Of a stretch of DNA of 64,000 nucleotides, positions 26,456 through 36,034 are shown one piece after another. Where the stretch lies: assembly GCF_033659955.1 (NCBI RefSeq), contig NZ_JARUJP010000003.1, forward strand, positions 124,001-188,000, written 5' to 3'. Both the position numbers and the translations under genes were made by a program. The stretch comes from Clostridium_AM tanneri (GTDB taxonomy: Bacteria > Bacillota > Clostridia > Clostridiales > Clostridiaceae). The notes below the pieces were generated by a model. It was not told the DNA's origin, ran no database searches, and saw only the letters and a program-made list of their open reading frames with translations. How positions within the stretch are numbered: position 1 is the stretch's first letter; every line of letters starts with the position of its first letter.

Positions 26456-28732
26456 ATGAAAAAAGAAAAATCCAATAATATTCATGTTACTGGAGCTAGA
26501 GAGAAAAACTTAAAGAATATTAATATAGAGGTTCCAAAGAAGAAAATCACTGTTTTTACCGGAGTTTCAGGCTCAGGAAAGTCATCTCTTGTATTTGATA
26601 CAATTGCAGCGGAATCACAACGTCAATTGAACGAAACCTATTCAAGTTTTATACGTCACCGTCTTCCGCATTACGGACAGCCTGATGTAGATTCAATTGA
26701 AAATCTCTCTGTAGCAATTGTAGTTAGCCAAAAGAGAATAGGAGGAAATGGAAGGTCAACCGTTGGAACTATAACGGATATTTACTCTCTTTTGCGGTTG
26801 TTATTTTCACGTATTGGTATACCTTTTGTAGGCTATTCTGATGTGTTTTCCTTTAATAATCCTGCAGGAATGTGTCCTAAATGTGAAGGATTGGGAAAAA
26901 TAGATATAATCAATATTGATAGACTAATTGATAAAAGTAAATCTTTAAATGAAGGAGCCATTCAGTTTCCAACCTTTAGGCCAGGAGAGGTACGATGGAA
27001 AAGATATGTTTGTACAGGACTTTTTGATAATGACAAGAAACTTAAGGATTATAGCCAGGAGGAATGGGATACCCTCCTTTATAAAGCAGGTTTTAAGCTC
27101 ACAAATCCTGGAGAAGGGTGGCCCACCACTTCAAAGTATGAAGGGGTTATACCGAGAATTGAACGGACTTTTTTAAACAAAGAATGCAGGGATGCTAAGC
27201 TATATAAAAAGGATATTGATTACGTGGTTACCAGAGGAACTTGCCCATTATGCAATGGTGGAAGACTTAACCAAAAGGTACTACAGTGCAAAATAAAGGA
27301 CAAAAATATTACAGATTGTACAAAAATGCAGGTCAGTAAGTTAATTAGCTTTATAGAGAATATTAAGGAGCCTTCTTCCTATACAATAGTTGAATCTATT
27401 ATTAATCGATTAGAACATTTAAATTCTGTGGGACTAGGATACCTAAACTTAGATAGACAAACAGCCACACTTTCTGGAGGGGAATCACAAAGAATAAAAA
27501 TGGTTCGTCAACTAGGAAGCAGTTTAACAGATATTACTTATATTTTTGATGAACCAAGCATAGGTCTTCATCCCCATGATGTGACTAGGCTTAATAACCT
27601 TTTAAAGTTATTAAGAGATAAAGGAAATACTGTTTTAATAGTGGAACATGATCCGGATGTAATTAAAATTGCAGACCATGTGATTGATATGGGGCCAAAA
27701 GCTGGCAAAAAAGGCGGAAATATTATGTATCAGGGAGCAGTAGAAGGTTTATTAAAAGCAGATACATTGACAGGAAAGTTTTTAAATCGTAGAACTACCT
27801 TGAAAGAAAGTACAAGGGAAGCTAAGGGATGGATATCTATAAAGAATGCCTCCTTGCACAATCTGAAAGAGGTTTCTGTGGATATACCTATAGGTGTTAT
27901 GACTGTGATTACAGGGGTAGCTGGTTCTGGGAAGAGTACTCTTATAAATGGTATATTTAAAAAGCATTATCCTGAGGCAATTTTTATAGATCAAGGAGCA
28001 ATTCAAGGTTCTAAGCGTTCTAATATAGCTACCTTCACAGGGATTTTTGATGTTATCCGAAAGCTCTTCGCAAAAGAAAACAGTGCGGAAGCTTCTCTTT
28101 TCAGCTTTAATTCTCATGGAGCTTGCACAGAATGTAAGGGATTAGGAGTAATTTATACTGACTTAGCTTTTATGGATCCGGTGGTAGGTATTTGTGAAGC
28201 ATGTCAAGGAAATAGATTTACTAAGGAAGTACTTCAATTTAAATTACGAAATAAAAATATTAGCCAGGTTCTTAAAATGACAGTTGATGAAGCCTTGGAA
28301 TTTTTTTGTGAAAAAGAAATATTTGCTACTTTGAAAAGATTGAAAGATGTAGGAATAGGCTATATTAGTCTAGGTCAATCCTTAGATACACTATCTGGTG
28401 GTGAACTTCAAAGACTTAAGCTTGCAGCAGAGTTGGAAAAAGAAGGGAATATATATGTATTAGATGAGCCAACTACAGGGTTGCACATGTCTGATCTGTC
28501 ACAGCTTATCAAAATTATGAACCACATTGTTAACCAAGGTAGTACCTTAATTGTGATAGAGCATAATCTTGATATAATGTGTCAAGGGGATTGGATTATA
28601 GATTTAGGTCCAGGAGCAGGTCAGGATGGAGGCAAGGTGATATTCCAAGGACATCCTAAAGACTTGATTAATTCCTCTTCTTCTATTACAGGAAAGTATC
28701 TAAAAGAATATATAACGGATATGAAAATTTAA
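26456..28732 (+). CDS. UvrA-like ABC ATPase without UvrB-binding domain (UvrA2/DrrC-like)
   Basis: A 758-residue tandem ABC ATPase. It has Walker A loops GVSGSGKSS (about residue 38) and GVAGSGKST (about 486), two signature motifs LSGGESQRIK and LSGGELQRLK, and Cys-pair zinc motifs CPKC, CPLC, CTEC and CEAC. Canonical UvrA is near 940 residues. Here the segment after RLLFSRIG goes almost directly to FSFNNPAGMCPKC, so the UvrB-binding insertion is missing. Such short UvrA paralogues are linked to drug resistance (DrrC) or DNA protection rather than standard excision repair. It is divergent from the WYL regulator. Confidence 0.88.
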   Translation: MKKEKSNNIHVTGAREKNLKNINIEVPKKKITVFTGVSGSGKSSLVFDTIAAESQRQLNETYSSFIRHRLPHYGQPDVDSIENLSVAIVVSQKRIGGNGRSTVGTITDIYSLLRLLFSRIGIPFVGYSDVFSFNNPAGMCPKCEGLGKIDIINIDRLIDKSKSLNEGAIQFPTFRPGEVRWKRYVCTGLFDNDKKLKDYSQEEWDTLLYKAGFKLTNPGEGWPTTSKYEGVIPRIERTFLNKECRDAKLYKKDIDYVVTRGTCPLCNGGRLNQKVLQCKIKDKNITDCTKMQVSKLISFIENIKEPSSYTIVESIINRLEHLNSVGLGYLNLDRQTATLSGGESQRIKMVRQLGSSLTDITYIFDEPSIGLHPHDVTRLNNLLKLLRDKGNTVLIVEHDPDVIKIADHVIDMGPKAGKKGGNIMYQGAVEGLLKADTLTGKFLNRRTTLKESTREAKGWISIKNASLHNLKEVSVDIPIGVMTVITGVAGSGKSTLINGIFKKHYPEAIFIDQGAIQGSKRSNIATFTGIFDVIRKLFAKENSAEASLFSFNSHGACTECKGLGVIYTDLAFMDPVVGICEACQGNRFTKEVLQFKLRNKNISQVLKMTVDEALEFFCEKEIFATLKRLKDVGIGYISLGQSLDTLSGGELQRLKLAAELEKEGNIYVLDEPTTGLHMSDLSQLIKIMNHIVNQGSTLIVIEHNLDIMCQGDWIIDLGPGAGQDGGKVIFQGHPKDLINSSSSITGKYLKEYITDMKI

Positions 28733-28930
28733 CAGCCTTCTAGAGGAAAGATAGTTTCAATAGTTCTTTTTGATGCTGAAAGCAATTAAAATTATAGTAA
28801 AATGGGAGAATTTTTTAAATAAACAAAGTCTTTTTGCAATTTTTAAATCGAATAAAATAAAATAATGACGAATTTTGGAGTAATATAAAGAAAAATGCAA
28901 ACAATACCACCTAAAGGTTAATTTGGTAGT

Positions 28931-28960
28931 TTGACAAATTATAGCCTGATTTTTTATTAT
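28931..28960 (+). promoter_or_regulatory. Promoter of the amino acid permease
   Basis: TTGACA (28931-28936) and TATTAT (28955-28960) with an 18-nt spacer, about 80 nt before the permease start. The 300-bp gap also has an imperfect repeat ACCACCTAAA/TTTGGTAGT just upstream of the -35; nothing else was recognised there. Confidence 0.6.
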
Positions 28961-29038
28961 TGTATAGTATTTTGTTAACTTTTTTAAAGGATTTGTTAAT
29001 TAACTTCAGTAAAAGATTGCAAAAGGAGATTTAAAAGA

Positions 29039-30448
29039 ATGAGTTCTATTTTTAAGAAAAGAAGTGTAGATTCGGTTTTAGAACGTCACCAATCTGCATC
29101 ACTAGAAAAAACTCTTGGTTCCTTTGACGTAACCTTAATGAGTATCGGTGCAGTTATAGGAACAGGTGTTATGGTTCTAACAGGACTTGTAGCATCAAGA
29201 GATGCAGGACCAGCAGTTATATTATCATTTATTTGTTCTGCAATAGTATGTATGCTTGTTGGCTTATGCTATGCTGAATTTGCAGCTGCAATACCAACCT
29301 CTGGTAGTTCCTATGCTTACATCTATGTATCTTTAGGTGAAATAATTGCTCATCTTGTTGGGTGGTCACTTGTTATAGGGTACACTGTAAGTACATCATC
29401 TGTTGCAGGTGGTTGGTCAGCTTATTTTAATGGTTTTTTAGGAGAATTTGGAATACATATACCTAAACAATTCGTAACTATTCCAAGTCAGGGAGGTATA
29501 ATGAACCTTCCGGCAACGGTAATAATATTATTGGTTACCTATCTGCTCTCAAGAGGAACTAAGGAAAGTAAGAAAGTAAACAACTTTATGGTTATAGTAA
29601 AAGTTGCTGTTATAATTCTATTCATAGCAGTAGGTGCCTTCTTTATAAAACCACAAAACTGGCATCCATTTATGCCATTTGGTTTAAAGGGAGTCTTTGC
29701 TGGAGCAGCATCTGTTTTCTTTGCATTTACAGGTTTTGATGCAGTTTCAACCTCTGCGGAAGAAGTAAAAAATCCACAAAAAGATCTTCCAACAGGAATC
29801 ATTGCTTCATTAATTATTTGTACAATTATATATGTTATAGTTTGTCTGGTTTTAACTGGAATTACCCACTACTCTCTATTGAACGTTGGTGATGCCATGG
29901 CCTTTGCACTAAATAGGGTTGGACAAGGCTGGGCTGCTTCAATACTTTCCATTGGAGCAGTGGTAGGAATTACTGCAGTTATGTTCGCTTATATCTTTGG
30001 TACATCCCGCATACTATTTTCAATGAGTCGTGATGGATTGCTTCCAAAGGTATTCTCTAGTATAAATTCAAAGACAAATGTACCAACTTTTTCAACTTGG
30101 TTAACAGGTTGTACTGCTGCTTTAATAGCAGGTGTTGTTGATCTTAAACAATTAGCAGATCTTGCAAATATGACTCTTATAGCAACATTCATGCTTGTTG
30201 CTGCATCTGTAATTGTATTAAGAAAAACTCATCCAAATTTAAAAAGGAGCTTTAAAACTCCATTAGTACCATTAGTACCAATATTGGCAGTAGTATTCAG
30301 TCTATTCTTAATGTTTAACCTATCAAAGACAACTTGGATATATTTCCTAACATGGTTAGCATTGGGTCTTATAGTTTATTTTACATATTCACGTAAAAAC
30401 AGTTCATTACAAAATACAAATAAATCCTTACTAAAGAAAAGTGCATAA
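29039..30448 (+). CDS. APC-superfamily amino acid permease (cationic amino acid type)
   Basis: A 469-residue transporter with 12 predicted membrane segments. It begins with the conserved GAVIGTGVMVLTG motif of APC transporters, in which an unwound first helix binds the substrate amine and carboxylate. It resembles the YfnA/CAT (cationic amino acid) group with AAIPTSGSSYAYIY and FFAFTGFDAVSTSAEEVKNPQKDLP. It probably imports amino acids by proton symport. It is a single-gene unit with its own promoter and strong terminator. The exact amino acid is unknown. Confidence 0.92.
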   Translation: MSSIFKKRSVDSVLERHQSASLEKTLGSFDVTLMSIGAVIGTGVMVLTGLVASRDAGPAVILSFICSAIVCMLVGLCYAEFAAAIPTSGSSYAYIYVSLGEIIAHLVGWSLVIGYTVSTSSVAGGWSAYFNGFLGEFGIHIPKQFVTIPSQGGIMNLPATVIILLVTYLLSRGTKESKKVNNFMVIVKVAVIILFIAVGAFFIKPQNWHPFMPFGLKGVFAGAASVFFAFTGFDAVSTSAEEVKNPQKDLPTGIIASLIICTIIYVIVCLVLTGITHYSLLNVGDAMAFALNRVGQGWAASILSIGAVVGITAVMFAYIFGTSRILFSMSRDGLLPKVFSSINSKTNVPTFSTWLTGCTAALIAGVVDLKQLADLANMTLIATFMLVAASVIVLRKTHPNLKRSFKTPLVPLVPILAVVFSLFLMFNLSKTTWIYFLTWLALGLIVYFTYSRKNSSLQNTNKSLLKKSA

Positions 30449-30469
30449 ATTGAACTATAGTATATAAGC

Positions 30470-30516
30470 AGCTTACCTTACCTTAAGAGTTTCTCTTAAG
30501 GTAAGGTAAGCTTTTA
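30470..30516 (+). terminator. Terminator of the amino acid permease
   Basis: A perfect 20-bp stem (AGCTTACCTTACCTTAAGAG, 30470-30489) closes over a TTT loop with its complement ending at 30512, followed by TTTT. It may also serve the convergent EamA remnant. Confidence 0.92.
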
Positions 30517-30560
30517 TAATATTTATTTAACACTAGTAATGCTTCCTTTAAAATTGGTAT

Positions 30561-31471
30561 TTATGGTGTTTTTTTATCTAAAAAGTTAGTTCCGATTACC
30601 CCTCCAATAATCATTACCGCTCCAATTATATGAAAATATGATAAACTTTCCTGTAGAAAGATAACTCCAGCAATCATAGTTATCAGGGTAGATAAATTAT
30701 TAAATACGCTCATCTTAGATGCCTCTATTTTAGACAAAGTATAATTTGATAATAGTGATGTTATAAGTGAAGATAGTATACCTAAATAAAGTACTGAAAT
30801 TAAAAATAATGGATTGATAAATGGTTTAAAATAAACATTAATAGTGCCATGAATACCATGATCAATGATAGATATTAAATTAAAACTGAGAAAACCTATA
30901 AAGGTCATCATATAAGTTAAGTCCAATATTTTATACTTTTTAGTTATCTTTCTTGCTAGAACATTATAACCAGCTGAAGAAAGTGATGATAAAATAATCA
31001 TCAAGGTTCCTATAGAACTAGCAGGCTTTAAATCTATTCCTTTCATAACAAAAATATAGATTACTCCAGATACAGATAAAATTAATGATAACTTTTGTAG
31101 TCTGCTAGAATTCTCCTTTAAAAAAATGTCGCTAGGATCATTGTGAAAATAGGAATGGTGGCTTGGACTATTCCTGCTTCTGAAGATGAAATATATACTA
31201 GTCCAAAGGCTTGAAAAGCAAAAAATAAAGTTGGATAAAATAATGAAATAGGTAAAATAGGAAGCATATCTTTAAAGGTTATATCTAATTTTATCCACCC
31301 AAAAACAACAGGAATAGAAGCCACAACAAAAGATATTGTAAATCTATGTGCAAGTATATTTAGTGGATCTGTAACAGTTAAAGCTAGCTTTACGAATAGA
31401 AATGAGAAGCCTATAATCAGTGCATATAGAGTAGCAGCAAAGTAAGTGTTTCTTTTAACGGAATTTTCCAT
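30561..31471 (-). pseudogene. EamA (DMT) family exporter, frameshifted in a poly-A tract
   Basis: The first part (31471 down to about 31120) gives 117 residues of an EamA transporter, starting MENSVKRNTYFAATLY behind GGGAGGA. The frame then hits TAA because the coding strand reads ACATTTTTTTAAAG with 7 Ts; 8 Ts would continue into LKENSSRLQKLSLILSVSG and on to the second part, which runs to 30561. The rejoined protein is about 300 residues with 10 membrane helices, the usual EamA length. It faces a truncated MocR regulator at 34619, a common genetic pairing, now separated by two mobile elements. The change is a mutation, a phase-variable tract or a homopolymer sequencing error. Confidence 0.85.
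31120..31126. repeat. 7-base A homopolymer at the EamA frameshift
   Basis: A run of 7 A (T on the coding strand) lies exactly where the EamA frame breaks; one extra base restores the full reading frame. Confidence 0.85.
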
Positions 31472-31519
31472 TTTAGTATTCCTCCCATAATTATAATCTT
31501 ATATATCTATGTTTAGAGA

Positions 31520-33093
31520 TGAGCATAACTAAGGAATTTCGTTATAAGTTGAAAAAGTAAATTTTAGATGAAAAATGCCTATATTTTTATCTAAAAAAGG
31601 GTAGACTATCCCTAGGACTGTTGGTTTGTGAAAATATGGTTTTATCAAAGATCAGTTATTACCTATGCGCTTCGTTTTAATCCCGTTAGGGATTTGGTTT
31701 TATCATGCTGACCTAACTTGATTGCTGTGAGGGCTGCGGTTAATAAGCAAATATGACCTAGTGTGTTTAGATTAGAAATTGAACCAAAGTTTCTAGCAGA
31801 AGCGTCTTCAAGACTTAAGTTCTTAAGCCTTGAATTATAGCGTTCTGATTCTGTACGCAAAGAGTAAATCTTCTTAAAAAATATAGATTCTGTATCTATA
31901 GATGCCCTATAGTCAGTTCCTATAGACTTATATTTTATACAACCACGGTTCTTCTTTCCATTTAAATATTTAGGATGATTGCAAGGACACTTCGTGTTAT
32001 CCTTAGAAGTTCTGAAAGGACAGCAAAATTTTTGCTTTATAGAATCTTTTAAATATTGTCTGCCGTCTTTATGCATAGCCAAACCAGCTTCGCATATGGG
32101 ATTGCCGGCAGGCAGTGTCTTAGGTTCTTTAGTTCCTCTTTTATTTCTTGCTATAAATGCTAGTCCATGAAGTTCATTCTTAATAAAATTGTGATTATCC
32201 TTAGAGTCAAAACCCTTATCTCCTATGAAGTAGGTGTCATCTAAGTTAAACCATCCTTTGGTTTTAGTTAAAAATGGTATCTGCATAGAAATATCAGCTT
32301 TTTCAGCAGTAGTGGTCATCTCATCAATAGGCAAACCAGATATTGCGTCACAAAGAACGAAATTCTTATACCCCCAATAGTATTCAAAGTTTTTTTCAGT
32401 TATTTCATTACTTGCAGAATGGACACCTAATCTACAATCTTTATCAGATTTAGGTTAATTTGATTTTTTGAATTTGTTTTTAGTAAAAGACTTAGGGTTA
32501 TTTTGCTTAGTACTTGCTTTTATTGGTGTCGAGTCTAATGAGATAAATTCGGAACTTATTGCTCCTAAATCTTTGAGTCCAGACACCTGCTTTTTAAAGA
32601 TTTCTTTAAGGATATCATTAGGAAAATCCTTTATAAATCGTTGGAGAACTGTGTATGATGGCAATGGTTTTAAAATATCAAAACCACATATATGTGCAAT
32701 CTTCAAGTTATTGTGTAAGAAGTCATTTAAATCTGTTATCATAGCAAGCTTCTCACACTTCATTACTATAAAGGATCTTAGCAGAGCATGACGAGAAAAG
32801 CTCTTCGGGCCAAATTTAGATGGCAAGTAGTCTTCAAGTTCTGATAAATCAAGATTCTCAAATAAACTAGAATAAAAGTCGATTAGACTTTGAGGGGGAA
32901 ATAAGTCTATCAAATTTAAAAGTTCTTGGCGTTGATACAATTGTAAGACCTCCTTAAAATACTAAAACTAATTAGTTTTACCCAATAAGTATATTATTAG
33001 TCAAAGTGCTTTTAAGGATACGTCAAAATTTGAGTGATATAGATTTTTGGTCTCTACCGAGCCTTGAAATAAAAAGGCTGTGAGTTATGCTCA
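31520..33093. mobile_element. Insertion sequence with inactivated DDE transposase
   Basis: TGAGCATAACT at 31520-31530 is repeated inverted at 33083-33093, bracketing the transposase gene and giving an element of about 1.57 kb. A 12-bp direct repeat TATATCTATGTT occurs outside at 31502-31513 and 33098-33109; it is not adjacent to the inverted repeats, so the exact ends are uncertain. It sits between the EamA and MocR remnants. Confidence 0.55.
31663..32940 (-). pseudogene. DDE transposase with one in-frame stop codon
   Basis: The N-terminal 161 residues (from 32940, DUF772-like, with SLDSTPIKAS holding the first Asp) end at TAA 32455-32457. The same frame then continues without a break through PKSDKDCRLGVHSASNE to the C-terminal part with IGDKGFDSKD (second Asp) and RTESERYNSRLKN (Glu), ending at 31663. 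The full product would be about 425 residues, normal for IS4/IS5/IS1182-type DDE transposases. A single nonsense change, for example CAA to TAA, therefore inactivates an otherwise intact gene. The RBS before 32940 is AAGGAGG. Confidence 0.88.
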
Positions 33094-33124
33094 AGCCTAT
33101 ATCTATGTTATTAAATAAGGTGTT

Positions 33125-34565
33125 ATGATACAATGAAAGTGAACTCTCCCCCACTTTAGAAGTGGGAGCTTCATAAGACTTAAAAATCTATGCAATCTTT
33201 ATTCTTATAGGCGTATCCACTTCGCCACTACTGTATAGGACTTGTAAGTCCACAACGCTACTTTTCTTTAATATGTTTAATGCCCCATTAACATCAGCAT
33301 TTAGACAATACCCAATTTTAGTTTTATACAATCCCCTTTTAATTCTTTTACCACTAAAAACTATATCTGTTGGATTATCTGCATTATATTTAGGTATAGT
33401 ATCATTATCAAAAAAACTTGCCCTTGAAGTATAGCTTTCTTCTTGTTTTACAAAGTTAACTCCATATAGCCTACAAAGGTATTCTAACTTTTCTTTTATA
33501 TTTCCAACTGGTATATTAACAAAGTTCTGATTATTAATTTTACCTAAATTACTATCCTTTTGAAGTGTTTCATTATATCCGATTACTAGGTTTCCTATAT
33601 TGTTTTCTAAGCAATAATTAATGATATATCTACAAGTCTTATTAATATAATCATTTACTTTATTATTTCTGTTGTTTCTTAATATAGACTGTTTTTTAGT
33701 AGTTCCCTTAGTTCCTTGTAAGTCCTTTATGCTTTGTAATCTACTATTTTCTTTATTGAACCACTGATTAATAGACTTTAACTTTCTTCCACCTATGATA
33801 AATGTTTTTCCTTCATTTGTTACACAAGTAGCAAGATTATTAATACCTATATCTATTGCAAGTGCTTTTGTTTTATCTAAATCCCTTTGAGTTTCAATTA
33901 CTTCATAAGTGTATTGAATTTCAAAGAACCTTGCATTATCTTTAGGTATTATTCTAATCTCTTTTATTTTTTTATCTAAAAGTATAGGTGGTATTTTAAT
34001 TTTAATAGGCTCATGAGTCTTTTTATAATTGTTTGAATAAGGAATAACTAGTTCATTATCCTTTAACCTTACAAAACCTATTACAAGAGTTGCAAAACTA
34101 TCTTTTTTAAGATAGTTAGGTAGTTTAATTGACTTAAAATCATATGTACCCTTTTTTGCAAGTTTAATTAGTCCAAAAAATGACTTAAACACTCCATCTA
34201 CTTCTTTTAGAATTTGTTGAGCCATGTTACTGTTTAGTAATTTATAATTTTCATTACTTTTACAAATAGCATAGTTCTTTTCATAATTAAGATATTCCTT
34301 TTGTTCAAGGTAATATTGTCTTACATTATACAAACCATAGTTATATAGATTTTTAGCAACATGAGATAACTCTCTAATATTTTCATAGTCTTCTTTAGAT
34401 AGTTTTTTCAACTGTTGTTTTACACATAGATACATCTTTATTCACCTCGCTTTCTATTTATATTATACCGTAATTTTACTATTAATTATAGTATTCAGTA
34501 AAACATAACGTTGCAATATACACGCAGGCTTACATCCCCCACCTATAGAGGATGTGGGTGTTACG
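33125..34565 (-). mobile_element. IS200/IS605-type element carrying only tnpB
   Basis: The tnpB gene is flanked by subterminal hairpins typical of IS200/IS605 ends: CCCACTT/AAGTGGG at 33150-33166 (3' side of tnpB) and CATCC/GGATG with CCCAC/GTGGG alternatives at 34533-34558 (5' side). No tnpA transposase is present, so it would need help in trans. The exact ends are not resolved. The omega-RNA is expected to overlap the tnpB 3' end and the right end, around 33120-33290 on the minus strand. Confidence 0.65.
33188..34435 (-). CDS. tnpB: TnpB RNA-guided nuclease, zinc-finger-less type
   Basis: A 415-residue TnpB. An N-terminal OrfB_IS605 HTH/WED-like region is followed by a RuvC domain with all three acidic motifs: LAIDIGINNLAT (Asp), LVIGYNE (Glu) and LNADVNGALNI (Asp). 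The zinc-ribbon cysteine pairs usual between the second and third RuvC motifs are absent; that region has ESYTSRASFFDND and VFSGKRIKRGLYK instead. TnpB proteins use an omega-RNA from the element's end to cut DNA next to a TAM and favour retention of the element. All catalytic residues are present, so it may be active. The start at 34435 has AGGTGAA upstream. Confidence 0.92.
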   Translation of the reverse strand: MYLCVKQQLKKLSKEDYENIRELSHVAKNLYNYGLYNVRQYYLEQKEYLNYEKNYAICKSNENYKLLNSNMAQQILKEVDGVFKSFFGLIKLAKKGTYDFKSIKLPNYLKKDSFATLVIGFVRLKDNELVIPYSNNYKKTHEPIKIKIPPILLDKKIKEIRIIPKDNARFFEIQYTYEVIETQRDLDKTKALAIDIGINNLATCVTNEGKTFIIGGRKLKSINQWFNKENSRLQSIKDLQGTKGTTKKQSILRNNRNNKVNDYINKTCRYIINYCLENNIGNLVIGYNETLQKDSNLGKINNQNFVNIPVGNIKEKLEYLCRLYGVNFVKQEESYTSRASFFDNDTIPKYNADNPTDIVFSGKRIKRGLYKTKIGYCLNADVNGALNILKKSSVVDLQVLYSSGEVDTPIRIKIA

Positions 34566-34618
34566 CCTTATTAGATAAAGTTAATCTATACCGGTACAGT
34601 GATTGGAAGGAGTAGGTT

Positions 34619-35095
34619 ATGTATAAGTATTTAGCAGTATCAAATGAGATTGAAAACATGATTAAAGGTGGTAGATATAAAGAAGGAGAGAAAATTCCTT
34701 CTATTCGGAGTCTAACTGAAAATTTCAATTGCAACAAAAGTACAGTCATTAGTGCATTACATGAATTGGAAAGAAGACACATAGTTTATTCTCTTCCCAA
34801 AAGTGGGTATTATGTTGTGACAGGAAAACCTAATTTAAATAAAGGAGAGAAGCTTACAATGGATTTTGCTTCTTCCGCTCCAGATCCAGAGGTGTTTCCT
34901 TATTTAGATTTTCAGCATTGTATAAACCAAGCCATTGATATATATAAGAAGGATTTGTTTGTACATGGTACACCTAAAGGCTTACCCTCCTTAATAGATG
35001 TTATACATAAACAATTGGCAAACTATCAGGTTTCCGGCAAAAAAATCAATACTAAAAATAAACGTGTCAAATGTAACAGAGGATTATATTACTAG
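34619..35095 (+). pseudogene. MocR-type (GntR plus aminotransferase) regulator, truncated
   Basis: The first 75 residues are a GntR winged helix (EGEKIPSIRSLTENFNCNKSTVISALHELERR), followed by a linker and the start of a PLP aminotransferase-like domain (MDFASSAPDPEVFPYLDF, YGTPKGLPSL-like HGTPKGLPSLIDVIHKQL). MocR regulators are normally about 450-480 residues. Here the frame ends at 158 residues, and the next frame continues with NVTEDYITSGITEIIQEIE before a stop near 35139. The rest of the aminotransferase domain is gone. MocR genes are often divergent from EamA transporters; the broken EamA at 30561-31471 is the probable partner. Confidence 0.8.
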
Positions 35096-35180
35096 TGGAA
35101 TTACTGAAATAATTCAGGAAATTGAGTGTTCACCTTTATAGTGGTATTATTAAATTATCTATATGAAAGGAGTTACAAAG

Positions 35181-35960
35181 ATGGATAACTTAGGGGAATT
35201 TATAACTTTAAATTTAGAAAACATTGACAACGAACATATTTGCTGTGCTATATCCGATAAAAAATGTGTTGAGGGATATTTGAAGAAAAAGCATTGGCTG
35301 AAGGAGCAAATTCCGAAAGGATATGTATTTAAAAAATTAAATGTTAAACATAAAGTTTTTATTGAATACTGTCCATGGGATATAGCCTGGCTACCCATTA
35401 CTGCACCAAACTATATGGTAATAAACTGTTTTTGGGTTGCAGGACAGTATGCAGGAAAGGGTTATGGAAAAAGGCTTTTACAGGAGTGCTTAAGAGACTC
35501 GGAAGATAAGGATGGAATTGTAGTTCTTACAAGCAATAAAAAGAGGCCCTATATCTCAGACAAAAAGTTCTTTATAAAGCAAGGATTTGAGGTATGTGAT
35601 ACAGCTCCTCCATATTTTGAGTTATTAGTTTACAAGAATAATCCTAACGCCATAAATCCTAGCTTTAATGAATCAGCTAAAGAAAATGTCTGTGACAATA
35701 AAAATGGCTTAACAGCATATTATTCAAATTGTTGTCCCTTTACTGAATATTATATAAACACAGTATTAAAAGAACTGGCAGGCAAAAATGACATACCTCT
35801 AGAGATTATTAAGATTGATAATAAAGAACAGGTGAAACATAATCCATCACCATTCAGCATATATAGTTTGTTTTATAATGGTAAATTTATTACACATGAA
35901 ATTTTGAGTGAAGCAAAATTCAATAAAGTCGTAGATGGTATAAAAAATGGCATATACTAA
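35181..35960 (+). CDS. yoaP: YoaP-like GNAT acetyltransferase
   Basis: A 259-residue protein. The N-terminal GNAT domain has the acetyl-CoA loop VAGQYAGKGYGKRLLQECL (about residues 85-103). The C-terminal region of about 80 residues, with a YYSNCCPFTEYY motif, resembles the YoaP C-terminal domain, a thioredoxin-like module. ATG 35181 was chosen because AAAGGAG lies 8 nt upstream; an ATG at 35163 precedes that RBS. It lies 75 bp before dsdA and may be cotranscribed. The acceptor substrate is unknown. Confidence 0.85.
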   Translation: MDNLGEFITLNLENIDNEHICCAISDKKCVEGYLKKKHWLKEQIPKGYVFKKLNVKHKVFIEYCPWDIAWLPITAPNYMVINCFWVAGQYAGKGYGKRLLQECLRDSEDKDGIVVLTSNKKRPYISDKKFFIKQGFEVCDTAPPYFELLVYKNNPNAINPSFNESAKENVCDNKNGLTAYYSNCCPFTEYYINTVLKELAGKNDIPLEIIKIDNKEQVKHNPSPFSIYSLFYNGKFITHEILSEAKFNKVVDGIKNGIY

Positions 35961-36034
35961 TTCTTCCTGTATAAAATATATTTCTGTTAGAAAATCTTTA
36001 ATATAAAATATTATAAAAGAAAGAGGTATATTAT

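Noticed and set aside
28905..28930. Operator-like ACCACCTAAA/TTTGGTAGT repeat before the permease
   Set aside because: The symmetry is imperfect and no regulator is nearby; not enough to call a site.
33120..34560. Complete IS605 element with tnpA
   Set aside because: No Y1 transposase frame exists on either strand between the hairpins; only tnpB is present.
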